A stretch of DNA of 26,852 bases. It comes from Pseudomonadota bacterium (GTDB taxonomy: Bacteria; Desulfobacterota; Desulfovibrionia; Desulfovibrionales; Desulfomicrobiaceae). Of this stretch, positions 14,857 to 23,082 are shown in pieces. The notes under the pieces are model-generated. The model did no database searches and was not told the origin of the DNA. It worked only from the letters and a program-made list of their open reading frames with translations. The number at the start of each line of letters is the position of its first letter. The stretch's first letter is position 1. Made by a program: the position numbers and the translations under genes. The stretch covers positions 1-26,852 of the forward strand of contig JAEWKZ010000029.1 of assembly GCA_023393525.1 (NCBI GenBank), given 5' to 3'.

Positions 14857-16365
14857 TCACCTCGAAACGCGTCCGTACATGTCGGCCAGCAGCCGCATCC
14901 AGGCCGCCAGTTCCACAGATCCGGCATCCGTCGGCATGCGCCAGCCCCAATTTCCGCCAGCCACTCCAGGCATGTTCATGCGCGATTCCGCGCCGAGATT
15001 CAGATAATCCTGCATGGGAATGACGCACAGGGCGGCCACGCTGCCAAGGGCCATCCGGATCAGGGCGTCGGCGGCGTTGTCCGAGTTCACGTCCCGCCCG
15101 GTGTAGGCCCGGACCCTCGCCCGCCCCTCTTCGTCCAGTTCTTGCGAGAACCATCCACGGACGGTGTTGTTGTCGTGGGTGCCGGTATAGACGGCGCTCA
15201 GCACAGGAATGTTGTGCGGGATATAGGAATTCGCGCCCATGTCCCCGGAAAAGGCGAACTGCAGAATCTTCATGCCCGGAAACCCGAATTCATGCATGAG
15301 CGAAACCACATCCTCCGTGATCACTCCCAAGTCCTCGGCCAGGATGGACAGCTTCGGGATCCGCTTTCGCATGGCCCTGAAAAAACGTTCGCCGGGCCCG
15401 GAAATCCAGAGTCCGTTCTCCGCCGTCGGTTCACAGGCCGGCACCTGCCAAAAACCGCAAAATCCGCGGAAATGATCCAGGCGCAGCATGTCGAATCGCC
15501 GGCTCTCGTGCCGCAGGCGCTCGGCCCACCATGCGAACCCGTCACGTTCCTGGAAGTCCCAGTCGTAAACCGGGTTGCCCCACATCTGGCCGGTGGCGGA
15601 AAAATAGTCCGGCGGCGCGCCCGCGCAATAAATGGGCAACCCCTGGCCATCGAGTTCGAAGAGTTCCCGGTGGGCCCAGACATCGCAGCTGTCGAGGCTG
15701 ACGTAGATGGGCACGTCTCCGAGCAGCGTCACCCCGCGCATGGCGGCGTACCCGCGCAGACTGTCCCAGTGCCGCTTGAAGAGGTACTGGTGGAAGCGCT
15801 CCCGCAGCATGTCGTACCCCAGCCGCTCGCGGGCCCGGCCCAGGGCGTCGGGTTCGCGCAGACGCAGGCCGCGCGGCCAGTCAAGCCATGACTTTCCCCC
15901 CTGTTCCCGCTTCAGCGCGGCGAACAGGCAGTAGTCCTCAAGCCAGAAGCTTTCCGCACGGCAAAAAGCCGCAAAGGCCGCATCCGATCTCAGGCGGGGA
16001 AAAACCGCGTCGAAAGCCTGCTCCAGAAGCTTGAGCCGCCAGGCGGACGCCGCCTCGTAGTCCACGCGGTCAGGGGAAAAGGCGGGGGGGTGTTCCAAGT
16101 CCCTGGCCCGCAATATCCCTTCGCGGGCCAGGAGTTCGGGACTGATGAAAAGCGTATTCCCGGCAAAGGCGGAATAGCTGCTGTACGGTGAATTGCCCGC
16201 GCCAGGATTGATGGGCGTCAGGGGGAGCATCTGCCAGACACGCTGGGCCCCGCTGGCCAGGAAATCGATGAATTCGTGGGCGCAGGGGCCGAAATCGCCT
16301 ATCCCATGCCGGTTCGGCAGACTGGAGACGTGCAGCAGCACGCCGCATTGGCGGGCGCGGATCAT
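14857..16365 (-). CDS. malQ: 4-alpha-glucanotransferase (amylomaltase, GH77)
   Basis: Transfers alpha-1,4-glucan segments between glucans or to glucose in glycogen and maltodextrin metabolism. The 502-residue protein has the GH77 start GVLLHVSSLPNRHGIGDFGP and all three catalytic acids in their motifs: D297 in RLDHFRGF, E344 in ILAEDLGV and D398 in YTGTHDNNTV. These agree with the known Thermus enzyme positions 293, 340 and 395. The ATG at 16365 overlaps the TGA of glgB as ATGA, which fixes the start and implies translational coupling. It ends at the bidirectional terminator shared with dsrC. Confidence 0.96.
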   Translation of the reverse strand: MIRARQCGVLLHVSSLPNRHGIGDFGPCAHEFIDFLASGAQRVWQMLPLTPINPGAGNSPYSSYSAFAGNTLFISPELLAREGILRARDLEHPPAFSPDRVDYEAASAWRLKLLEQAFDAVFPRLRSDAAFAAFCRAESFWLEDYCLFAALKREQGGKSWLDWPRGLRLREPDALGRARERLGYDMLRERFHQYLFKRHWDSLRGYAAMRGVTLLGDVPIYVSLDSCDVWAHRELFELDGQGLPIYCAGAPPDYFSATGQMWGNPVYDWDFQERDGFAWWAERLRHESRRFDMLRLDHFRGFCGFWQVPACEPTAENGLWISGPGERFFRAMRKRIPKLSILAEDLGVITEDVVSLMHEFGFPGMKILQFAFSGDMGANSYIPHNIPVLSAVYTGTHDNNTVRGWFSQELDEEGRARVRAYTGRDVNSDNAADALIRMALGSVAALCVIPMQDYLNLGAESRMNMPGVAGGNWGWRMPTDAGSVELAAWMRLLADMYGRVSR

Positions 16366-18263
16366 GCCTGTTCCTGCTCCGGCTGGAAATAGAGCACGCT
16401 CAGAGGCGGCAATACCAGATTCACGGAATACGGCAGGTTGTGCACCGGAATGGGCTCGGCCCGAACCTGCCCCATGTTGCCCATCCCGCTGCCGCCGTAG
16501 AGTCGGCTGTCCGAGTTCAGCAGTTCTCGCCAGAGTCCGCCGGCATCCACGCCCACGGCATAGTTCTCCCGCGGCACAGGCGTGAAATTGCACACCACCA
16601 GCACGGAACGGCCCGCGCGGTCGCGACGGAAAAAACTCAACACGCTCTGGTCGGAATCATGACAGTTCTCCCATGCGAATCCCGCCGGATCGAAGTCCAG
16701 CTCATGCAGGGCCGGGCATTCCCGGTAGAGCCTGTTCAGGTCCCGCACGAATGCGCGGATTCCGTCGTGGGCCGGATATTCAAGCAGCTCCCAGTCCAGC
16801 GCCAAGTCATGGTTCCACTCTCGCCACTGACCGAATTCAGCGCCCATGAAAAGGAGCTTCTTGCCCGGCAGACCGTACATGTAGCCGAACAGGGTGCGCA
16901 GCCCCGCCATTTTCTGCCAGTAATCCCCCGGCATCTTCGACAGCAGCGACTTCTTTCCATAGACCACCTCGTCATGGGAAAGGGGCAGCACGAAATTTTC
17001 GGCATACGCGTACCACAGGGCGAAGGTCAGCAGGTTATGGTGGAATTTGCGAAAGATCGGGTCGAGCTCCATGTAGGTCAAGGAATCGTTCATCCAGCCC
17101 ATGTTCCATTTGAGTCCGAAACCCAGCCCCCCCAGATAGACGGGCTTCGAGACCATGGGCCAGGACGTGGATTCCTCGGCGATGGTCTGCACGTCGGGAA
17201 ACTCTTCGTAGATGGCCTTGTTGAGCTCCTGCAAAAGTTCGATGGCCGCCAGGTTCTCGCGCCCGCCGTAGCGGTTGGGCACCCACTGGTCGTGGGGCCG
17301 CGCATAATCGAGGTAGAGCATGGACGCCACGCCGTCCACGCGCAGTCCGTCGAGGTGAAACTCCCTGATCCAGTACATGGCGTTGCAGATGAGAAATCCG
17401 GCCACCTCGTAGCGTCCGTAATTGAAGATGGCGCTTTTCCATTCGGGATGAAAACCCTGGCGCGGATCCGCGTGCTCGAACAGGGCGGTGCCGTCGAAAT
17501 TGGCCAGCCCGTGGACGTCGGTGGGAAAATGTCCGGGCACCCAGTCCAGAATGACGCCGATCCCCTCACGGTGCAGGTGGTCGACGAAATAGCGGAAGTC
17601 CTGCGGACAGCCATAGCGGCTGGAAGGGGCGAAATAGCCGGTGCTCTGATATCCCCAGGATCCGTAAAAGGGATGCTCGGCCACGGGCATGATCTCCACG
17701 TGCGTGAAGCCCGCGTCCTTGACGTAAGCCGCCAGTTCATGCGCCAGTTGCCGATAGTTCAGAAAATCGCCGTGCTCGTCGCGGCGCCACGATCCCAGGT
17801 GCGCCTCGTACACCGACCAAGGGCTTTCAAGCGCGTTGCGCGCGGCCCGGTTCCGCATCCAGTCCTCATCAGTCCAGGCATAGTCCAGGTCCCAGATGAT
17901 CGAGGCCGTGGCTGGCGGCTGCTCGCTGAACAGCGCGAAGGGGTCGGCGCGCTCGGCCTCCCCGCCGGGCCAGGACAGGTAGTATTTGTAGCGTTGCCCG
18001 TGGGCGGCCCCCGGCACGAAGCATTCCCAGACGCCGGAATTGTCGGCGCGCATGCTCATGGGCGCGGCCGCGCGGTCCCAGGCGTTGAAATCCCCGACCA
18101 CGGACACGTAGGCGGCGTTGGGAGCCCAGACCACGAAACGGGTGCCGCCGGATTCGGGGCCCAGGGATTCGGGGTGGGCGCCGAAATGCTCATACAGGCG
18201 GGTGTGCCGCCCTTGCTTGAAGAGATAGATGTCGAGATCGCCGAGACTGCGCCGTGCGTCCAT
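16362..18263 (-). CDS. glgB: 1,4-alpha-glucan branching enzyme
   Basis: Introduces alpha-1,6 branches into glycogen. The 633-residue protein has an N-terminal CBM48-type module (about 25-115, YEHFGAHPE...RFVVWAPNAAYVSVVGDFNAWD). A GH13 barrel follows with nucleophile D310 (GLRVDGVASM), acid/base E363 (AEESTSWP) and D431 in LSHDEVVYGK. It is about 95 residues shorter than E. coli GlgB before the catalytic site, so it lacks the extra N1 module; such short forms are common. The start at 18263 has GGAGG 6 bases upstream; a GTG at 18293 would place that site inside the gene. It is coupled to malQ; no glgA, glgC or glgP is in the window. Confidence 0.96.
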   Translation of the reverse strand: MDARRSLGDLDIYLFKQGRHTRLYEHFGAHPESLGPESGGTRFVVWAPNAAYVSVVGDFNAWDRAAAPMSMRADNSGVWECFVPGAAHGQRYKYYLSWPGGEAERADPFALFSEQPPATASIIWDLDYAWTDEDWMRNRAARNALESPWSVYEAHLGSWRRDEHGDFLNYRQLAHELAAYVKDAGFTHVEIMPVAEHPFYGSWGYQSTGYFAPSSRYGCPQDFRYFVDHLHREGIGVILDWVPGHFPTDVHGLANFDGTALFEHADPRQGFHPEWKSAIFNYGRYEVAGFLICNAMYWIREFHLDGLRVDGVASMLYLDYARPHDQWVPNRYGGRENLAAIELLQELNKAIYEEFPDVQTIAEESTSWPMVSKPVYLGGLGFGLKWNMGWMNDSLTYMELDPIFRKFHHNLLTFALWYAYAENFVLPLSHDEVVYGKKSLLSKMPGDYWQKMAGLRTLFGYMYGLPGKKLLFMGAEFGQWREWNHDLALDWELLEYPAHDGIRAFVRDLNRLYRECPALHELDFDPAGFAWENCHDSDQSVLSFFRRDRAGRSVLVVCNFTPVPRENYAVGVDAGGLWRELLNSDSRLYGGSGMGNMGQVRAEPIPVHNLPYSVNLVLPPLSVLYFQPEQEQA

Positions 18264-18341
18264 AATTAACCTCCGGGAATTCTCAGATGTCACGATAGGG
18301 AAGAGAGCGGACCATTGGCAAGGACGGAGAGGGAAATGCCG

Positions 18342-18368
18342 AAAAAAAAAGCGCGGTCAAAGCCGCGC
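18342..18368 (-). terminator. Terminator after the 47-residue membrane protein
   Basis: On the minus strand GCGCGG, loop CTTTGA, CCGCGC is followed by nine T (18342-18350). It begins 27 bases after the stop of the small membrane protein gene and lies upstream of glgB, so the small gene is its own transcription unit. Confidence 0.92.
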
Positions 18369-18394
18369 CTTAAGAAACCCGCAAGGAACGCTTT

Positions 18395-18538
18395 CTAGTG
18401 ATGGCCTTCCTTCATTCCTTCCTTGATGCGGTACACAGCGGCGATAACAATGGCCGCGAGATAGGTGAAAATCCCGATGACCCCGATAAAGCCCTGCACC
18501 GTGCTGTGCATCATGTTCCCAAAAAGCTCACCCAGCAT
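18395..18538 (-). CDS. 47-residue single-span membrane protein, unknown function
   Basis: The reverse strand from 18538 reads MLGELFGNMMHSTVQGFIGV and continues through one hydrophobic span (about 14-38, FIGVIGIFTYLAAIVIAAVY). It ends in a basic and histidine tail (RIKEGMKEGHH). A GGAGGGA ribosome site lies 4 bases before the ATG. The gene ends 27 bases before a strong terminator. Good ribosome site, dedicated terminator and a clean hydrophobic span make it very likely a real gene despite its size. It resembles small subunits of membrane complexes, but I do not recognise a family and assign no function. Confidence 0.75.
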   Translation of the reverse strand: MLGELFGNMMHSTVQGFIGVIGIFTYLAAIVIAAVYRIKEGMKEGHH

Positions 18539-18573
18539 GACTCCCTCCTCGTAGCGTGTCCCAGAAATTCGTA

Positions 18574-18589
18574 TGTGGAACTTTTCACA
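18574..18589 (-). promoter_or_regulatory. CRP-family-like palindrome upstream of the 47-residue membrane protein
   Basis: On the minus strand the site reads TGTGA-AAAGTT-CCACA, one mismatch from the CRP-type TGTGA-N6-TCACA. Its centre is 43 bp before the start codon. A second inverted repeat, CTTGAC (18597-18602) and GTCAAG (18610-18615) with a 7-base spacer, lies 7 bp further upstream and contains a TTGACT that may serve as a -35. The binding protein is unknown. Confidence 0.4.
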
Positions 18590-18615
18590 ACCATATCTTG
18601 ACCAAAAAAGTCAAG

Positions 18616-18645
18616 GAAAAAGGCCATCCGCGCGCTCTGCGCCGG
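18616..18645 (-). terminator. Possible terminator after mqnE
   Basis: On the minus strand a GC-rich imperfect stem, CCGGCGC-AGA-GCGCGCGG (18628-18645), is followed by ATGGCC and a short T run (18617-18621). It lies 20 bases after the mqnE stop. The stem is short, so this is a weak prediction. Confidence 0.4.
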
Positions 18646-18664
18646 GCGGCGACGTACGCCCGGA

Positions 18665-19747
18665 TCACAGTTCCCGAAAGAACGTGTCCCGCTCGACCGG
18701 GGTGAACCCGGTGGCGGCGATGGTATCCACCAGCTCGGCGATGGTCATACCCGTGGGCGAGTCCGCACCCGCCGCATGTCCGATCTTCTCCTCCACGATG
18801 GTGCCGTCGAAATCGTCCGCTCCGGCCCACAGGGCCATCTGCGCGGCCTTGATTCCGGCGAAGGCCCAGTAGGCCTTGATGTGCGGGATGTTGTCCAGGA
18901 AGAGACGCGACACGGAGATGGTGCGCAGGTAATCCTCTCCAGTGGGACCGGCGGCGCCCAGGGCGTTGTTGCGCGGCTGGTAGGCCAGGGGAATGAAGAC
19001 GATGAATCCGGGCTTCTCGTCCTCTGCGGCGCGCAGGCGCTCCATGTGGTAGATGCGGTCCTCCCAGGACTCGATATGCCCGAAAAGCATGGTGGAATTG
19101 GTCTTGATGCCCATGTCGTGGGCCAGTCCGTGTATGTGCAGCCAGCGATCGGCGGTGACCTTCTCCGGGCACAGCCTCTCGCGCATGGCCGGGGAGAAGA
19201 CCTCGGCGCCGCCGCCGGGCAGGGCGTCCAGGCCCACGGCCTGCATCTCGCGCAGCACCGCAGCCTCGTCCCTGCCCATGGTGTCCGCGAAATGGGCCAC
19301 CTCCACGGCGGTGAAAGCCTTGACCACGGCGTCGGGACGCACTTCCTTGCACAGGGCCAGAAGGTCCAGATAATACTGGTACGGCAGGTCGGGGTTCAGT
19401 CCGCCGGTGATGTGAATCTCGCGGATGGGCTCCTCGATGCGGTCCAACAGCCGTTTTCTGGCTTCATCCAGAGAGTAGGTGTATCCGCCTTCTTCGCCGA
19501 CCTTCTTGAAAAAGGCGCAGAAACGGCACTGATTGCGGCAGACGTTGGTATAGTTCAGGTGCTGGTTGTATACATAGTAGGCCTTGTCGCCGTGACGGGC
19601 GCGACGCTGCTTGAGGGCCGCCTCTCCCAGCTCGTGCGCGGAGGCGTTGCGTGCTATCTCCAGGGCGAACTCGGGCTCGATGCGTTCTCCGGGCCTGAGT
19701 CCGGCCAGCCGTTTCCTGTCTGCGCTCTTCAGTGCACTTTCAATCAT
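18665..19747 (-). CDS. mqnE: Aminodeoxyfutalosine synthase (radical SAM, menaquinone futalosine pathway)
   Basis: MqnE adds a SAM-derived adenosyl group to the MqnA product in the futalosine route to menaquinone. The 360-residue protein has the radical SAM cluster motif NYTNVCRNQCRFCAF (C70, C74, C77). The MqnE-type segments GGLNPDLPYQYYLDLLALCK, KAFTAVEVAHFA, LPGGGAEVF, ERLCPEKVTADRWL, STMLFGHIESWEDR and FIVFIPLAYQPRNN separate it from MqnC. ATG 19747 is preceded by GAGGA at 8 bases spacing; an open frame further upstream runs through the rpsA terminator and is not used. It lies alone downstream of rpsA; other mqn genes are outside the window. Confidence 0.9.
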   Translation of the reverse strand: MIESALKSADRKRLAGLRPGERIEPEFALEIARNASAHELGEAALKQRRARHGDKAYYVYNQHLNYTNVCRNQCRFCAFFKKVGEEGGYTYSLDEARKRLLDRIEEPIREIHITGGLNPDLPYQYYLDLLALCKEVRPDAVVKAFTAVEVAHFADTMGRDEAAVLREMQAVGLDALPGGGAEVFSPAMRERLCPEKVTADRWLHIHGLAHDMGIKTNSTMLFGHIESWEDRIYHMERLRAAEDEKPGFIVFIPLAYQPRNNALGAAGPTGEDYLRTISVSRLFLDNIPHIKAYWAFAGIKAAQMALWAGADDFDGTIVEEKIGHAAGADSPTGMTIAELVDTIAATGFTPVERDTFFREL

Positions 19748-19761
19748 CGTTCTTGTCCTCG

Positions 19762-19801
19762 AAATAAAGCGAGGCCGCACCCTTTACGGATGCAGCCTCG
19801 C
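19762..19801 (-). terminator. Rho-independent terminator after rpsA
   Basis: On the minus strand GCGAGGC (19801-19795) pairs with GCCTCGC (19775-19769). The stem extends inward through TGCATCC/GGGTGCG with two G-U pairs, giving about 14 pairs around a GTAAA loop. TTTATTT follows. It ends the rpsA transcript 33 bases after its stop and lies just upstream of mqnE. Confidence 0.88.
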
Positions 19802-19833
19802 GTCATGCTTGGGTACCGGGCACGAAGCTGCGA

Positions 19834-21603
19834 CTATTCTTCTTCGGTCTCGGCTTCGGTTTCAGTGCCGTTCTCGGCGTTTTCTTCCATCTTCTGACGG
19901 ATCATGTCGCCGAGGTTGCTGCCGGTCATGGAACCGCTCTGGGTGGTGCGGAATTCACCGGCACCGCCGCTGCGCTTGCGCTCGGGCTCCTGGGCCTTGA
20001 GAGAGAGGCCCAGACGGCGCTCGTCGGCGCTGACATGAATGACCTTGGCCTCGATGGCGTCGCCCTCGTTGAAGGCTTCCTTGGGGCTCTTGATCTTCTT
20101 CTTGCTCATCTCGCTGACGTGGACCAGGCCTTCGATGCCTTCCTCGACCTCAACGAACAGACCGAAATCGGTGATGTTGGTGATGGTGCCGGTCAGCATG
20201 GTGCCCACGGGGTAGCGGTTGGGCACGTCCAGCCACGGGTCGTCGGAGAGCTGCTTGATGCCCAGGGTGAACTTCTCGTTCTCCTTGTCCACGGTCAGGA
20301 CCTTGGCGCGGACAACGTCGCCCACCTTGTAGAGCTCGTTGGGGTGGCGGATCTTCTTGGTCCAGGACAGGTCGGACACGTGGATGAGGCCGTCGATGCC
20401 GTCCTCGATGCCGATGAACAGACCGAATTCGGTGATGTTCTTGACGCTGGCTTCAAGGATGGTGCCCTCGGGGTACTTCTCGGCGACCAGGTCCCACGGA
20501 TTGGGTGCGACCTGCTTCATGCCGAGCGAGATGCGCTTGCGGTCCACGTCCACGCCCAGGATGATGACATCCACTTCGTCGCCGGGGCGGACCATCTGGG
20601 AGGGGTGGCGCAGCTTGCGGGTCCAGGACATCTCGGAGATGTGCACCAGGCCCTCGACGCCGGCTTCCAATTCCACGAACGCGCCGTAGTCCACCAGGTT
20701 GGTGACCTTGCCGGTGAGCTTGTGGCCTTCGGGATATTTTTCGGAGATATTGGACCAGGGGTCCATGACCAGCTGCTTGAGGCCCAGGGAGACCTTCTTC
20801 TCGTCCTTGTCGAAGGACAGGACCTTGAGGGTCAGTTCGTCGCCCAGCTGGACCATTTCCTTGGGATGCTTGATGCGCTTCCAGGACATGTCGGTGATGT
20901 GCAGCAGACCGTCGAGGCCGCCGAGGTCGATGAACACGCCGTATTCGGTGATGTTCTTGACCACGCCGTTCACGGACTGGCCCTCTTCGAGGGTGGTCAG
21001 CAGCTCGCCGCGCTTGCGGTCGCGGTCTTCTTCAAGCAGCACGCGGCGGGAAACGATGACGTTGCTGCGGCGGCGGTTGATCTTCAGCACGCGAAATTCG
21101 AAATCCTGGTTGACCAGGGCGTCCATGTCCGGAACCGGACGCAGGTCGACGTGGGAACCGGGCAGGAAGGCCTCGATGCCCTTGATTTCCACGACATAGC
21201 CGCCCTTGATGCGGCGCACGATGCGGCCGACCACGACATCGCCGGAGTCGAGCAGCTTTTCCAGTTCGTCCAGGACCTGCATGCGCTTGGCTTTTTCCCT
21301 GGACAGGACGATGGAGCCTTCGCGCTCATTTTTACGGACAACATATACGTCGACAGTGTCGCCAACTTTGACAGCCACCTGGCCATTTTCCATGAACTCG
21401 TCGAGTGGAATCTGACCTTCGGACTTGAAATTGACATCCACGAGAATGTAGGTGTCATCGATCTTCACGACCTCGCCGGAAACGATCACTCCCTCTTCGA
21501 TGTCACCGAAATCGGAGTTGAGATAGTTCTCGAGTTGAGACTCAAAATCCATCTCCATGTCGAAATCGTTCATGGACTCTGGCGTGGTTTGAGTGTTGTT
21601 CAT
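19834..21603 (-). CDS. rpsA: 30S ribosomal protein S1
   Basis: S1 binds mRNA on the 30S subunit and aids initiation. The 589-residue protein has six S1 repeats starting near residues 33, 120, 205, 290, 375 and 465. The last four contain the characteristic NITEYGVFIDL / NLVDYGAFVEL / NITEFGLFIGI / NITDFGLFVEV strands with GLVHISEMSW-type loops. Length and repeat number match proteobacterial S1. The C-terminal tail is acidic (ETEAETEEE). The start at 21603 has a GGGGG-type ribosome site; an in-frame TTG at 21621 is rejected. It has its own promoter and terminator, and rimO, which modifies another 30S protein, ends 159 bp upstream on the same strand. Confidence 0.97.
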   Translation of the reverse strand: MNNTQTTPESMNDFDMEMDFESQLENYLNSDFGDIEEGVIVSGEVVKIDDTYILVDVNFKSEGQIPLDEFMENGQVAVKVGDTVDVYVVRKNEREGSIVLSREKAKRMQVLDELEKLLDSGDVVVGRIVRRIKGGYVVEIKGIEAFLPGSHVDLRPVPDMDALVNQDFEFRVLKINRRRSNVIVSRRVLLEEDRDRKRGELLTTLEEGQSVNGVVKNITEYGVFIDLGGLDGLLHITDMSWKRIKHPKEMVQLGDELTLKVLSFDKDEKKVSLGLKQLVMDPWSNISEKYPEGHKLTGKVTNLVDYGAFVELEAGVEGLVHISEMSWTRKLRHPSQMVRPGDEVDVIILGVDVDRKRISLGMKQVAPNPWDLVAEKYPEGTILEASVKNITEFGLFIGIEDGIDGLIHVSDLSWTKKIRHPNELYKVGDVVRAKVLTVDKENEKFTLGIKQLSDDPWLDVPNRYPVGTMLTGTITNITDFGLFVEVEEGIEGLVHVSEMSKKKIKSPKEAFNEGDAIEAKVIHVSADERRLGLSLKAQEPERKRSGGAGEFRTTQSGSMTGSNLGDMIRQKMEENAENGTETEAETEEE

Positions 21604-21635
21604 ATGTTTACCCCCTAACAAAATAAATTTGGGCA

Positions 21636-21664
21636 GTCCTAGCAGAGTGAATCTGCCTTGACAA
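21636..21664 (-). promoter_or_regulatory. Extended -10 promoter of rpsA
   Basis: On the minus strand TTGTCA (21664-21659) and TAGGAC (21641-21636) are 17 bp apart, with TGC before the -10 (CTCTGCTAGGAC). The spacer contains an inverted repeat, GCAGA (21642-21646) and TCTGC (21652-21656). The start would lie about 25 bases before the ATG. Confidence 0.55.
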
Positions 21665-21762
21665 CCAGAATAATCTCCGGAAAAATGCTTGATTCTTGCA
21701 CATAATACTTTGTTTTCAAAAAATTATCGCCCCTCGAACCCGTTCACGTTCGCTCGTCGGGC

Positions 21763-23082
21763 TCACGCCAGCGCGACCAGATCGTAGGTCTTGACCTCCT
21801 CGACCACTGCCCGGACCATCTTCCCGGGCCCGACATCCTCCCCGCTGACATAGGTGATTCCATCCACCTCCGGGGCCTGGAACCAGGCCCGGCCCTCGTA
21901 CAGCCCCGGCCACTCCTCGTGGGGCCGGTCCACCAGCACGTCCAGCTCCTGCCCTTCGAACCGCGTGAGCAGTTCCGCGCTGATTCCGGCTTGCAGCTCC
22001 ATGATGCGGTCCCGGCGCTCCTCCTTGACCTCGTCGGGCAGTTGGTCCGGCAGGTGCGCGGCTTCGGAGCCGTCCTCGGCGTAATAGGGAAAGACCCCCA
22101 GATGCATGAACCGGGTTTCGCGCACAAAGGACTCCAGGGCGTCAAACCGCTCCTCGGTCTCTCCGGGATAGCCTACGATAAAGGTCGTGCGCAGCGCCGC
22201 CTCGGGGAAAAATGTGCGCACCTGCTCCACCACGGCCCGGGGGTCGCGCTGAAAGGGTCGCCCCATGGAGGCCAGGATATCCGGATGGGCGTGCTGCAGC
22301 GGAATGTCGAAGTAGGGGATGAAGGGTTTGCCCAGTTCGGACAGGAAGCGCAGCAGGTCGCCGTCAAGCCCGGCCGGATACAGATACATGAGTCGCATCC
22401 ATTCCAGCCCGTTCAAGGGCGCGAGTTTTTCCAGCAGGCCGCGCAGGGCCTTGCCTCCCCGGTCCCGTCCATAGGCGGTCACGTCCTGGGCGATGAGCAC
22501 CAGCTCGCTTCGGCCCTGGTCCAGGCAGCGTCTGGCGTCGTCCACGATCTCGGCCTCGTCCCGGCTGACCAGCGGCCCGCGGATGGAGGGGATGGTGCAG
22601 AACCGGCAGCGGTTGTCGCATCCTTCGGCGATCTTCAGATAGGCGTAGCTTGGCGGCGTGGTCAAAAGCCGGGCCGCCGAATAGCCGTCAAGCGCGGACG
22701 CGAGACCCGCTCGCGCGCCCTGCGCCGCCAGCTCCCGCAAGCTCCGCCCAAGATCTCCCTGCCGGCCGATCTCCAGAAAAAGATCCACTTCCGGCAATTC
22801 GGCGCGCAGTTCCTGGCCGTAGCGCGAAACCAGGCACCCCGTGACCACGAGACGGGGACGAGGCTCCAGCCCGGCCAGGGTCTGGGCCATGTCCAGGATG
22901 ACCTGCAACGATTCGCTCACCGCGGGCTCGATGAATCCGCAGGTATTGATAAGCACCACATCCGCACCCTCCGGCGTGGCCTCGTTCACGAAGCCCGAAC
23001 CGAATCCGCCCAGCATCCACTCCGTGTCGACCTGATTCTTGGGGCAGCCCAGGCTGATGGTGTGTACTCGCACGTGTTTCAT
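21763..23082 (-). CDS. rimO: Ribosomal protein S12 methylthiotransferase
   Basis: RimO adds a methylthio group to a conserved aspartate of ribosomal protein S12. The 439-residue protein has the N-terminal cluster domain with C13 (SLGCPKNQVD), C48 (INTCGF) and C83 (VVTGCL). The radical SAM motif CDNRCRFC follows with C155, C159 and C162, and a C-terminal TRAM domain starts about residue 370. SLGCPKN and the CTIPSIRG segment distinguish RimO from MiaB. ATG 23082 has GGGAGG 4 bases before it and overlaps the upstream stop as TGATG; the ATG one codon earlier is possible. It is coupled to the Elp3-like gene upstream. Confidence 0.96.
   Translation of the reverse strand: MKHVRVHTISLGCPKNQVDTEWMLGGFGSGFVNEATPEGADVVLINTCGFIEPAVSESLQVILDMAQTLAGLEPRPRLVVTGCLVSRYGQELRAELPEVDLFLEIGRQGDLGRSLRELAAQGARAGLASALDGYSAARLLTTPPSYAYLKIAEGCDNRCRFCTIPSIRGPLVSRDEAEIVDDARRCLDQGRSELVLIAQDVTAYGRDRGGKALRGLLEKLAPLNGLEWMRLMYLYPAGLDGDLLRFLSELGKPFIPYFDIPLQHAHPDILASMGRPFQRDPRAVVEQVRTFFPEAALRTTFIVGYPGETEERFDALESFVRETRFMHLGVFPYYAEDGSEAAHLPDQLPDEVKEERRDRIMELQAGISAELLTRFEGQELDVLVDRPHEEWPGLYEGRAWFQAPEVDGITYVSGEDVGPGKMVRAVVEEVKTYDLVALA

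Noticed and set aside
16440..18269. 609-codon open frame on the plus strand
   Set aside because: Antisense to glgB, which has all its catalytic residues in place.
18597..18615. CTTGAC-N7-GTCAAG as an HcpR operator
   Set aside because: The half-sites resemble HcpR ones but the 7-base spacer does not give the expected CRP/FNR-family spacing; listed only as an inverted repeat.
20035..21618. 527-codon open frame on the plus strand
   Set aside because: Antisense to rpsA; its length reflects the repeated S1 domains on the other strand.
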